From contig NC_066314.1 of assembly GCF_022539315.1 (NCBI RefSeq), forward strand, positions 42,283,180 through 42,347,179: DNA of 64,000 nucleotides, written 5' to 3'. The notes below the pieces were generated by a model. That model did no database searches. It saw only the letters and a list, made by a program, of their open reading frames with translations, and was not told the origin of the DNA. The translations under genes and the position numbers were made by a program. Of this stretch, positions 38,036 to 48,892 are shown piece after piece (positions within the stretch are counted from its first letter, which is position 1; every line of letters starts with the position of its first letter). The DNA is from Serinus canaria. Lineage: Eukaryota; Chordata; Aves; Passeriformes; Fringillidae.

Positions 38036-41000
38036 ATCTTTCTAGTTTGCTTTCATAGTGTAAAGGACAACAGTGCTCTGTATGAGCACGTTAAATACAA
38101 TACAGCCAAAGAGACATATAATTGCAGGATTTGTCAATAATTTTTTTTTCCTCAGGGCAGACATGGAGAACAGGATGAATAAATTTTACAAAAATGACGA
38201 TATGGTTTGAAGAACACAGTTTTTGATTTGAACTTTAGGAAAAGACTAAAATATATTCAGAAAAATATTTTATTGTCCTGTAACCTAATTATCTTCTTTT
38301 GAACCACTTCCTTTTAATCAATGATTCAGGGCATGTGTAAAGCAAAATATAGACCACTGAGTCCAAATTTTATAAGGCTGGGACACTCCAATCTGGGTTT
38401 GAAACTGGTGTTTTGAACATCTGATTAAAATTGGATTTACAAAATACCACGGTACCTGGACTGTGTGAACAGAGTTTTTCTGGAGAGCTGGGTGTTGATA
38501 CCAGAACTTTCTTGCTGTTATCATTTGTTGTCATTCACACAGGATCTGATTTCCTAGATCTCCTCCCTGTTGCTATGTGTTCTCAGTGAATACTGGGAAG
38601 GAGCTTTTGGACTCTTTATCTCTTCCTTGGCTGGGAACCCTCCACAATTAAATACCAGAGGTTTTTGTTGTGAAAACACAGGTATTTTTAATATTTTTAA
38701 AAATCTCTTACCAAGTAACACTTCCTACAAAGGTGTTAAGAACATAACACACATACCTATCACACCTGTTATTCCATAACACTAGGTCTTGATGAATGAT
38801 TATTTAGCATGTTTTAAACATTATAATCACCTATAATCACTTTTAATTTACTTACGTTTTACTAGCTATCTATTAGCTATTTATTATTGCATTGGGGGAT
38901 TTTAGAAATGAAAATTGTGACAGAGCAAGCCAGGAAACAGTCACTTCTTGTATCACTTAGACTTGGCAGTCTGCATTTCCATTCCTGCCACCAGGCTTTC
39001 ATAAATGGCATTTCCAAGTCTGAAGCAAGCAAACAAATCTAAAAAAACAGACCAAAAAAGAAAACATACAAAGCTGCTCACTGTTACCTTGGAGTAAGCA
39101 GTAAATAATGAAGGGATATACTTAGAGTGGCTTAATTTGCATCTAGAATCATGTTGATCAGCTGAAACTGGAACATCAGTAATTCAGGTGGTGGTGCAAG
39201 AAGGCCTGTCTTTTACTGCCACACTGGCAAAAGATAATGGCTTTTTGTTAATATGAAGTAGTCTACATCCAGGCCAATATTTTTTTTCTTGACAATTTTT
39301 GAAGAGCATTTTCTAATTATTGGGTTCTTCATTTAATAATTTTTCACAATCTACTGAGCACAGGGCTTTAATTCATGTTTTTTAACTTCCAGGGCATCCC
39401 CAAAATTGTATCGAAGAAGAGTACATATAAAAAAAATTAATAATCCCTGCCAAATTTATCACTAAACAAAGATGGCAATATGGAAACCCATTTTTCCTTG
39501 CCTGAATTCTAAAAAGATTCATTTAATTCAGATCCATTTTCATTAATCTGAAAGTAAATTGTATAACCTCCAGTGGTCATTGCCCTGTCTTGGCAGTTTG
39601 GTTCTCTGAGATGGATGTTTCTATCACTGACATCCACCTTAGACAGGATGAACTCCTGCATGGGCAGCCTAACTCACCCCATGCCTGGAAAGGAAAGCAG
39701 ACCTCTCTTAGGTTCTTAACATCCTATGATAACTCCTACAGATGCTCCAGTCTGACCTCTAACACTCTAAGAGTGTTCCAGTTCACCAGCCAGCACTTGG
39801 AATGCCCAATGGCTTGTGCTTGCTGACAGCCCAAGTTGTGTTGGGCTAAAGAGAGTCAGTTCTAAGGCCAGGGTCTTGTGATGGGGATGCTATTCTCAGT
39901 ATAAGTTACAGCATACTTTCCCAGATTTCATGGCTCCTTTTTCAATAATAATAACTTGGTAAATGATCCAGTTCTATGAAGCCAGGGGATTTCATGAGAG
40001 TATCAGCTTCTATTAAACATAAAAGGAGTAAGACTTTAATCTTTATTGTAAGAAGGAAAAAAAACCCACATAAAAAATGAAAACACATGTCCTAACTTGA
40101 AATAAATTGTCCACTGCCATCAGTGACAATGTAAATTCACAAAAACTTTTTTATTTAAAAATTGTATTTGTTAATGCCTGGCCACTTAAGGATCCATGCT
40201 TTCTTTATTGAATATTTATTTACCTATAGGATTTTGAGCTGAACATTTAGCTTTAAAGATTAAGTTTCAAACCAAGGTATATTGCAGAGATGATTTCCTT
40301 TATAGTAAAAAATGAGGTTCTCATAAGAAGTCAAAATCAGAAAAATGGGTGTTCAGATATTTCTGGAAGATTTCTTACAGTGAGATAAATTATCTTTTGC
40401 CAACAAATAAATTGCCATGTTACAATGGTTCAAGTGTTGAAGAGCCATCAGTTGATGTACTGAGCCACTCTATTTGTTCAGATAAACTGCCTCATGTTAC
40501 CAGATAATAACTACTGATAATACTTTACATGTCTGTGAACCTTTCATCTCCTGATCTCAAAGTGCTTTTCAAACACACCCTCCAGCATCCATGCTGAGCT
40601 CCAGTGTACTCTTCTTGATACAAGCTGGAGAAACCCTGCATTTCTGAGTTGTGGACAATATTTGAATTTTAGCTGTAATACCATTTGAACTTTGTTTGCT
40701 GACACGTTTCTCTCACACACCTTTAGGAAAGCACAAACCCTCCATGGATACTCCCAGTGACACAGATGGAGAGACCTCCACTACGTCCTGTAAGTTTCCA
40801 AGGAGGGCAAGCTGATTGCATCCCTTATAGAGACACTGCTCATTTAGAAGGGGCTGCCAGACTCAGGTGAAAGGAAGCTCTGACCAGCACCTCTGAGTGT
40901 GCTTATGAAGCACTCTGCATCTGCTGCAGGGATGAGTAATCACACATGCATCTTCCTGCCTACCAGGGTGCTCTGGGATGAACTTTACTTGAAGCTCCCT

Positions 41001-44000
41001 TTGGGAGGATGAGACTTTAAACGGAACTGTTAATCCTTGCTTGGGTTTCTGAGAGGCGTGTTTGCCTGCCCAGCTGACTGCACATCTTCCCTGCACATAT
41101 CACTTTAGAGCAGCAAAAGTGGCCTCTGAGCAGCTGCATCAGTTACTCCCCACCTGTACCGTGCTCTCATAAGGAAGATGTCTGTGATTCCTATGGAAAG
41201 CCTGGATATAGCATAGCAGTGCCTCATACTGAAGCATGATCAAAAAGTGAACCTCATAATACACCTCATGAAATGTAGGCAATGGGGTTCTGCTTTTGAT
41301 CCATCAGGAACCAAAACTTAGAGAGAATTCTTTTTCAGGATGCGAGAAGGCAGCATTATCCTTCTTGTCAACTCAGCTCTTGGCTGGGAGGCAAAATAAA
41401 TTAATTTGTAGGTGTGTGTTTAGGAAGATGTGGCTGAAGTTTAAGACTATACGAATGCAAAAATTCAGCTGACAAGAGTGTAATTGGACCACTGGGCATT
41501 TTTGTTCACTGTTTTTATTGAACTTGGATTTTATTTTTTTTGTTATTCCCATCCAGTGCTCATGAGAAAAGGGGCAAACCTGATCTCTGGACTCTGGATT
41601 CAATAGTTCTCCTGTGGTTTATTCACATAATCTTGTGTCAGATGGTTGTTTTTTCCTTATGAAGTAAGAATCTACAAATAGCAAATGCCCATTTCGGCAC
41701 AAAAGAAACAGGCTGAGGAAATGTCTCCATATGTTGCCAATGTTAGGGTCCTCCAGCTGCCTTGCTTGGCATGTCCACTGCATCTATGGGCTCACGGCTG
41801 TAAACACTCCTTTCATGCCAGAGAGTGAGTAGGGGAAAGGATCCTGATTCAGGTTTCAACTTTCTTTTGTGAGAATTTATTTAGGAGGGTTTTAATATGT
41901 CCTCGTAAGGACCCTTGTTATTGACTGAAAATTTTCTTCAACTAGTACCCATGGGACTAAATGACTAAATTCGATAATTTTGGAGGACAGATGTAGCTAA
42001 TTTAGTTGGGTTGGAAAAGCCCAGAGCTGAAGGGAGAGGCAGGCCAGGAGCAGGGGTTGATAGGGAGGCAGAACTGTCACTGCTAGTTTCATGCCTGCTG
42101 TGTGCAAATTGTGCTCCTGATCCCTGAAACACGAGCGTCCTTCATCCCACAGCTCAGGAGCACACGAGGTCACCTCCACAGTTTGCAGCAAAAGGCAGTG
42201 GGTAAATATGACCTTGCCTGGCTGTGTCACACAGAAGTGAGTTCAGAAGAGTAGAGGGCAGGTTTGCCTGTGAGCAGGTGGCACACAGCGCTCCTGTCCC
42301 TTCTTGCAGGGCAGCCAGCACACCTGTGTCTTCATGAGCCTCCCAGCTGGGACAAAGATGGGTGAAACCTAATGCCAAGGCTGGCACTGCTTTATAAATA
42401 CTTCCTTGAGCTCTGCCAGGGAAATATTATTTATTTATTTTTCAGGGCTGCATATTTTGAGCCCAGGGAGATCTCTTTTCCTTTGTACCCAAGGGCTGGA
42501 TGTTATCAGCCCAGCTGATCCAAAAGCACAATCTTTTCATTGCATGGTATGCAGCATGTGGGTTTAAAGAAACTTCAAAATATACCTCTTTCTTTTCACC
42601 CCACTTGAAATCATCTGGGAAACCCTGACCTGGGGCATTAATTGCTGTATTTCTGAATCTCCTTGTCAGTATGGGACTCTCCTAACCCAGGAGTATCTTA
42701 TGCAGTGTGTGTGTGAAGAAGTGCATGACCACAGGAGCAAAGGGTCCCTGTGTGAATGTCTCTACTTTTTCACCAAGTGAAAGCTCATTACATTCTGCAG
42801 AATTGAAGCAGACTGAGAGCAAGTTCCCTAAATAACTTAAATTCCATCAGCATTACTAAGTGTAACAACAATAAAACCTAAGACTTTCATGGCATGTGGG
42901 GCAACCTCCTCCCCACTCCCCATTCTGTGTTTGCTCTCTCTGGCACCTAAATGGTGAAAAGACCATCTTTCAAGAGGGACAGCTGTGGAAGCTTTCTGAA
43001 AGCATGGCTAGGTTAGCCCACTCTGTTTTGTGCAGCTTGGCTTGCATTGTTCACTGGGTCTTTGCCAAACATATCAGTTGCATAATTATATGGCTCAGTT
43101 TAATAAATTCACAAAAGTTTCTAGGGGTGTAGCTAAAGTTTCCCCTCCTTTCTGTAATTATACAGCTCCCAACACAATGAGGCACAGGTTCTAATAGGTG
43201 AATTTGTGCCATGAGTTACAGTAATTATCAAAGCCAATGCCATAACAAGAAAATAGAAACACCCAGCTATACATTTAAAGAGCTAGGAGGACTAAAAGAA
43301 AAAAAAACAGCTCTATAAAATCATGAGAAGTTATTTGTCTGTTTTCTTGTGAGCAAAACCAACTCTAATTGATTTTCTACACTGTACCTTAACTAAGACT
43401 GAATTATACTGGTTTAAACTCAGAGAAGTCTCACTAAGGTCAACTTCATTACTTGAGACTTTTCTGCATGGAAAAGCCAAATGATGGCAGACATGGCTTC
43501 GTATCCTGCTACTCTGACTGTGCACACAAGCCCCTCCCTTACATAAGGGAGTAAAAAAGTTTGTGAGAAATGTTCTCATGGTTTCAGCTCATATAGTAGC
43601 TCAGAAAGATATTTAATAAGGAATTCCATGCTGTGTTCATTATTTTGGTGTGTTTCCAAGCTCTTTACTCCAAAGAGCTGGTTCCAGGATATATGATTCA
43701 GTTGATTATTTCATGCTCATGTATTCCTATTGAAATGGGATGACCTCTTTGTTGAGGTGCTAGACAGCATGATTAAAGGTGTTGGACCTTGGACCACAAA
43801 TTTTAGAACCTTTTAAAATATTTCCATTCCCACATCTGACCTCACTGCATCTATTTAAAATTAATCCGAAGGAATACTTCGAAAAGTTATTTTCTCTGCA
43901 AGAGAAATCTGTGGCAATTCAAAGAACAAATGGAATGCACACTTTCAAAATACGCATTTAAAAAAATCAAACATTCTCTATGGTCCCAACAATGCCCATC

Positions 44001-44175
44001 TTGCCAGGGCTTTGTGGCTACTTTGTAGGGTTAATTCTGGTTAAGGGCAGCTGTAGCGTATCTCTTTGAGAAGAGCCAGTTGGGCAGTGACAGTCCATGG
44101 CAGCCCCACCATGCCAGCTGCTAGCCCGAGGCTGGAGCGTGAGCGCAGAGCCCCTGCAGGAGCTCTTGGGCTTAC

Positions 44176-44411
44176 CGAGGTCGGAGCACTGCACCACGCG
44201 GAGGTGGCACTGGCAGCGGAAGGGACAGACGGGCCCGAAGCCGGATATGACGGGATCATCCGTTGGAGCCATGTCGGCCGAGCCCTCGTCCTCCAGCATA
44301 AAGTCAAAGAGGCCCTGCTGGTGGAACGGCTTGGCCAAGCATGCTGGCAGCAGGAGCACAAGGAGCAGAGCCAGCCTCCTCATGGCTCAGTTCATGGACG
44401 CCCAGTAGGAC
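44176..44411 (-). CDS. DCN: Decorin exon 2: start codon, signal peptide, propeptide, GAG region, LRR N-cap
   Basis: Decorin is a secreted proteoglycan that binds collagen fibrils and growth factors such as TGF-beta. The exon follows an acceptor ending CCTAG and has 28 bases of leader before the ATG at 44383-44381. It encodes residues 1-69 plus the first base of codon 70. Residues 1-17 ([17 protein letters not shown]) form a signal peptide. [16 protein letters not shown] (18-33) matches the decorin propeptide and its BMP1-type cleavage region. Cysteines 53, 57, 59 and 66 give CX3CXCX6C, the class I SLRP N-terminal cluster. The mammalian Ser-Gly GAG site at the new N-terminus is absent here (Gly34-Ser35-Ala36); the only Ser-Gly is at 47-48. 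The exon ends CTCG followed by the donor GTAAG at 44175-44171. Start choice rests on the signal peptide and the adequate context GCCATGA. Confidence 0.96.
44387..44395 (-). promoter_or_regulatory. uORF5: two-codon ORF immediately before the decorin start
   Basis: ATG-AAC-TGA, then GCC, then the decorin ATG. The uORF start is 12 bases upstream of the main start and in frame with it. In the human mRNA as I recall it, ATG-AGA-TAA is followed by three bases and the main ATG, so the geometry is the same although the codon and stop differ. The start context is weak (T at -3). Confidence 0.5.
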
Positions 44412-47400
44412 CTAGGATTCAAAGCAGGGGATTAACAACAAAAGTGGCAGTTTCCCATAGCTGCACAGATCCTCCTGAAGGAGGTCCGGCACATCCACCA
44501 ATTGCATAACTGCTCCTTTTGATAAAAGAAAACTGAACTGTAAAAGTAGGATAGTTATGTGATAGGAGTCTGGTAACTGCTTGTCAATAGGCTTTTTTTC
44601 TTTAACTTTTTTTGCAGAGCAGTTTGAAGGCAACTGTAAACACATCTGTTTGCATATTTAGAGTAATATTTTTAAGGAACAGGCAGCGTTGTCAACTTTG
44701 TTATGCAAAAGAGTCAAAGCAAGAAGCCACATTTTCCATGTGCCTGTTTTCTGCCAACGTAACAGTCTATTTGATTTCATTAGCATTTATTTCATAGCAA
44801 TGGGTTTGACCCTGGGGAAAATCCTGAGGTTCCCAAACTCACTGTAATTCAGTATTTCATGTCTTGAGAAATATTTTTAAGTGTCGGCTTGCTGTGTGTT
44901 TTAAATTATAGCCCAGTGAAACTGACCGAGAAAGAGTAGGGTTTAGGGACAGGGTGGAAAGTGATTAGAAGGTCTTTAGTTGTTTAAATGCACTCTACTT
45001 CTTTCCTAGTTCAAACAGCATAATAAAATGGAATACAATGTTATGTTATATTGAATATTCTTGGCATTCTTTTTAAACTTTGATGTCCACCCTGAGAATC
45101 CTCTGCTTTGCACTGCATAAGCATTTGAACTGATGTTTGCAGTGTTGTGTGCACACTTTCCAATAGGACCTCAGGGCTTAATTCTGCAGACTTTCATGGT
45201 CAGGAGCAACTTTATACAAGTAAGTATTGCCATAGATATTAGCAAAAAAAGCTGCTTAAATACATGTTCTCAGGACTCAGGCCTAGATGCATCTCAACAC
45301 ACTCTAGCTTGTGCTACCTGTCTTGTTGTCCATTAAGGAGAAATTGCACAACTGTTTGCAGGTTTTGTATCAATGCTGTAAGAACAGCTAATTTTCTGAA
45401 TATTATTTTCATTTACTGTGTATTTTATAAAATGAAGTTCATATTTTACTGATTTTAATTGATTTTAAAAACCCACCAAAAAAACCCCCAAAAACAAAAA
45501 CAAACAAACAAAAAAACCCGCCCCAAAACCACCAAAACCAAATCTGCCTTCAAATTTCCAAGTGACACAAAGACAAACTTGTCATTTATACAGAAACTTT
45601 TTCTTAAAATGGATGGCATAGTCCTAAATACAGATGCTGCTCTTTGTAACGAAAGCAAAAATGTCCACTTGCATCTTCAAGTCAATATCTTAGAAACACC
45701 TTGCCTGGCTGCTAGCTGGGATAATTTCTTTTTCTAGAAGTTATCCAACAACATGGGGTGTGGTAAAGCATTTTTCAGCTCCATATTCATTGGAGCTGGA
45801 TAAAAAACTTGGAGAGGCAGAAGGGGAGGACTGTCTGCCTCTCTGCTTTGACATATGGAACCTACAGGTGGATGACAAGAATGAATAGATTATATTAGGT
45901 GAGAGAAGTTTACTGAAGCCTGCCTTTCTAACAGACTACCACCAGGTACTCTAACAGGAATGGTTAGTGTTCAGAAAAAAAGTTAAATATATAAAAAAGC
46001 CCTGAGACTAGGTTTAGATACAATTTCTGTTGTGTCTGAGTTCATTCTCCTTTATTAATTTCTACCTACTGGTGCCAATAATACAGTTCTCCAGAAACTT
46101 TTATGTCTGTTTCTTGAGAAGATGATTAGGTTGCCTAATAAAATATGCTGGTGTCCTAAAATCACAGCCTATATTCCTGTGATCTACCTGACAGGAAGAC
46201 CTGTATCTCCTACCTTCAGACATCCCAAAGACTTCAAAGTCAAATCACATGGAGTAAAACACTGTTGATGTTGTCTCTTTCAGGGACACATTTGTTTTCC
46301 TAGTTGGACATGAAAGTACTTCTGTTCCTGGAGCAGACAGCTTACTTACTGCATGTACTGAGAGGGATCACAGACCCCTCAGTGACCAGCTGGGGAGTTT
46401 TTAGTATGTCCTGTCAGCCAGTGCTGTGTAAACTCATGACAAGTAGCAGGGGCAGGCTGTGTCCCCAGGTGGATGTTCCTCCTATGCCTCCTCCTGCCCT
46501 GGCTCCCCACTGACCCAGGGGCTGTGTCCCTTTCCCTCCAACACCCCTGCCAGGGCAGGCAGAGTGCACAGGGACATGTCAGGATGCCACAGCAAAGTGC
46601 TGGTAATGCATGGCAGTGAGCTTCTACCAGGGTTTCATCTAAAACATGATTTTTGAAAGAGGAATCATCACGTGCAAATTATTGTAAAATAACAATGCTA
46701 TTTATTAATAAGCTCAGATGAGAGGAAAAATTTGCTAAACCATTACCATTCATCACAATAAGCTGCCTTGTGAAAATTACCAATGAAATATTACAACAGT
46801 AAAAATTAATTTTCAGAATATATGTTAACAACAATAAAAATTTGGAATGCTGCACACTAATCCTTGAATGGCAGTGGCATTCAGGACCTTTAAAGACTTT
46901 TTTTATGTATTAATAAGTTTTTAAAACATTTTAAAATATTTAATACTTCTTTCTTCCCTCTCAGGGTCACTGCTGAAGTACCACCCATCCCAAGAATGCA
47001 CAATCAGGATCTTATCCTGGAGTTTAATTACTGCCATTCAGAAAAGCCAAAAAAAAAAAAAAAAAAAAACAAATGCAAAGGCACTTTGGAAGTGTCTTCA
47101 CACTTTGCTTCTTATTCACATTAATATTGATGACTTCATTTGTCTCAGTTAAACCCTGTAGCAGGCCTTTCCTTTGGTCCCTGTTTTGTAAAAACTCTAA
47201 TGAAATCAGAAAGAGCTGGCTATAAAGGAAAACTGTAGGACAACAAAGGATATCAAGTATATAATCTGAGGATACAGCAGAGAAAACAGCAGACACAAGA
47301 TACATATTAATCAGGATATATGAACAGATATCTTCATGCATATATGCCTCCATCCTGCAGACACATGTATCTGTTCCTATTGTTTGCATGTGGAATTGAA

Positions 47401-48490
47401 CATAAACAAAAGAAAAGATATACACAAAACTGTGCTACCAAGAAATGTTTACACTTCACTCGCAAAAAAAAAGTAGAGGACAAAAAACCCCTGAATTCTG
47501 TGACACAATATTTATGTCTGCAGGATATAACTGTTTAAAATTCCTTTAATTATGTGTTTACAATGAAGAAGAGTTTTCCACAAGCAGAGGAAACTATACC
47601 ATAGGCTTGGCCACATTTCATTTTAAAATACCACTGAAAATATGCTCCATCAGTTCACGTCACCACTGTATTGGTGGTCTTCTTGTCAGTGTACCTTCAT
47701 ATTAAGGTTAAATTAATAGTTCACCTACTGTCAGAAATCTCTTAAAATTCCACAAAGACAAGCTAAACAACAATTTCCCCTTTGAAAAAATTCCCCTCCA
47801 TTTTATGTTTTGCCCATTTTCTGCAATAAAGTCTATATATGCAAACAGAGGAGTTGAAAGTTTTAGAGAATAAAACTCTGCTAACAGGAGTTTCAACTGC
47901 ATGAATTTTCTTTTCTACTATTTCATTCACAAGAACCTTCTTTAATCATGATTCCCTTGTTTGTGCCCTGTAACACAGCACTTTCCAACATTACAAAGGC
48001 ATACACAGAGCCCGTTTAGCTTACTACTACACTTTTTTTTTTGCTCTGAAATTGAAATTATATTCATCAGTGTCTGAAAAATATATGAAGAAACACAGAA
48101 GAAAGAAATCACAGAGTGCAGTTCAAAGCAGAAATGTAAGCATGCACACATTTCTTACACTCTCTATATCACCGATTCTAAACACTGGATTGCAGAGAAT
48201 ATACTGCTGTAAAAGTTTACAGCAGAGAAAAAGAAAGGACTACAGCAGCGCTTATACAAATCAAAACAAGAGACAGAATAGTCAAATAAACAGTAGGAAA
48301 TCTGCACGGTCTTTGAGAATGTATACTCATGTTCCCAAGAAACAAAAGTACTGCATAGAAAACTTAACGTTACTAAACATTTAGAAGGATTTTTAACTTG
48401 CTTCTCTTAAAATTCAAACAGTTCTTGCCATAGACTTGCCCGAAGTTTTATTAGTGCAGCATAGTTCAGGAGAATTACTAAAAACCGTAC
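44412..48490 (-). other. DCN: Decorin intron 1
   Basis: A 4,079 bp intron between leader exon 1 (donor GTACGG) and exon 2 (acceptor CCTAG). It contains an A/C-rich simple tract (45465-45545), a 21-base A run (47049-47069) and a GC-richer patch at about 46440-46580 that I cannot assign. No CR1 was recognised in it. Confidence 0.75.
45465..45545. repeat. A/C-rich low-complexity tract
   Basis: Mixed AAAAACCC, CAAAAACAAACAAACAAAA and CCACCAAAACC units with almost no T or G. Lies in decorin intron 1. Confidence 0.8.
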
Positions 48491-48642
48491 CTTTTAATCC
48501 AGGGATTTGCAACAGGAGCTCTCAAAGCTGAGATGTAATTAAACTAAATATTCAACCCAGGCAGAAGGCTTTGCAGGTGTGGAAAGGAGGAGGGGGTAAA
48601 TTCAGCTCAGTGACTGTCACTTGGTGGAAAACCCTCCTGCTT

Positions 48643-48651
48643 CTATTCCAT
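48643..48651 (-). promoter_or_regulatory. uORF4 in DCN leader: two-codon ORF (ME-stop)
   Basis: ATG-GAA-TAG with G at -3 and G at +4, the best initiation context of the uORFs in this leader. The human leader as remembered has ATG-GAG-TAG at the same point, a synonymous difference. I see no further ATG between here and the end of exon 1. Confidence 0.5.
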
Positions 48652-48658
48652 AGCACAG

Positions 48659-48706
48659 TTAAAAAATGTTTCTCTCAATGAACACAATCCAGGCTGACAC
48701 CCACAT
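48659..48706 (-). promoter_or_regulatory. uORF3 in DCN leader (15 codons), overlapping the uORF2 stop
   Basis: The start codon shares its first A with the last base of the uORF2 stop (TAATG), so the two frames touch. The frame encodes MWVSAWIVFIERNIF and ends in TAA. The start appears conserved in the human leader as remembered, but a one-base indel just after it gives the human frame a different peptide. The arrangement, not the peptide, may therefore matter. The start context is weak. Confidence 0.45.
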
Positions 48707-48795
48707 TAGATCATATGGTAATGATATGTCTCCTGTATTGCAGCCAGGAACTTTATCAGCTCTTTTGCTTTCTTTTCCTCCTCTTTCCTCTTCAT
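48706..48795 (-). CDS. uORF2 in DCN leader: 29-residue upstream peptide
   Basis: This reading frame has a start at 48795-48793, 28 further sense codons and a TAA stop at 48708-48706. The N-terminal half is highly charged (MKRKEEEKKAKEL). The C-terminal half reads IKFLAAIQETYHYHMI. In the human leader as I recall it, the same frame is open, begins at the equivalent ATG, is 18 bases shorter in the charged half (a multiple of three), and ends with nearly the same 16 residues. Of the three base differences I can place in that C-terminal part, two are synonymous and one changes Ala to Thr. This pattern suggests selection on the peptide, but it depends on my memory of the human sequence. The start context is weak (C at -3), so leaky scanning is likely. 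The peptide has no signal sequence and no known domain; a cis-acting effect on ribosomes is more likely than a stable product. Confidence 0.5.
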   Translation of the reverse strand: MKRKEEEKKAKELIKFLAAIQETYHYHMI

Positions 48796-48800
48796 TTGCT

Positions 48801-48815
48801 TTATTTCTCTTTCAT
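48801..48815 (-). promoter_or_regulatory. uORF1 in DCN leader (4 codons, MKEK)
   Basis: A start codon is followed by three sense codons and a TAA stop. The stop is followed by AGCAA and then the start of uORF2, so the gap between the two is five bases. My recollection of the human leader has a 4-codon uORF with different middle codons at the same place and with the same five-base spacer. The start lies inside exon 1 only if the transcript begins upstream of 48815, which the estimated start allows. Confidence 0.55.
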
Positions 48816-48881
48816 CTGTTTACAATCCCAAACTACTTGCACATTATAAGACAGATTCTTAGCTGTAATTCATCCTACTTA

Positions 48882-48892
48882 CTTTATTTATG
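48882..48892 (-). promoter_or_regulatory. DCN: Candidate TATA element of the DCN promoter
   Basis: Read on the minus strand this is CATAAATAAAG. It lies about 25-30 bases upstream of the estimated exon 1 start near 48860, a normal TATA distance. The transcription start is inferred rather than mapped, and the surrounding DNA is AT-rich, so a chance match is possible. Confidence 0.35.

Larger units (their letters stand above)
28936..44175 (-). other. DCN: Decorin intron 2
   Basis: A 15,240 bp intron between exons 2 and 3. It contains two plus-strand CR1 fragments, a three-copy 23-bp tandem repeat, a duplicated AT palindrome, a 21-base T run at 29766-29786, and GC-richer unassigned DNA around 33.4-34.8 kb. 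No coding exon of another gene was recognised on either strand. Confidence 0.85.
48491..48860 (-). other. DCN: Decorin exon 1 (non-coding 5' UTR exon)
   Basis: The minus strand here closely resembles the human DCN 5' UTR as I remember it. Shared blocks include one around 48700-48740 and a stretch rich in CCCCTCCTCCTTTCCACACC near 48580. The exon ends in AAAAG followed by the donor GTACGG (48490-48485), the same place where the human leader joins exon 2. The 3' boundary is therefore well supported. The 5' end is only approximate; I place it near 48860 from a TATA-like sequence about 25 bases upstream and from where the resemblance to the human leader fades. The exon contains several upstream ORFs, listed separately. 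It splices over a 4,079 bp intron to exon 2. Alternative first exons, known for human DCN, cannot be excluded. Confidence 0.8.

Noticed and set aside
44066..44509. A 147-codon open frame on the plus strand across decorin exon 2
   Set aside because: It is the antisense shadow of a GC-rich coding exon that is clearly decorin on the other strand.
47024..47425. A 133-codon open frame on the minus strand in intron 1
   Set aside because: It passes through a 21-base A run read as polyphenylalanine and has no protein similarity I can recognise.
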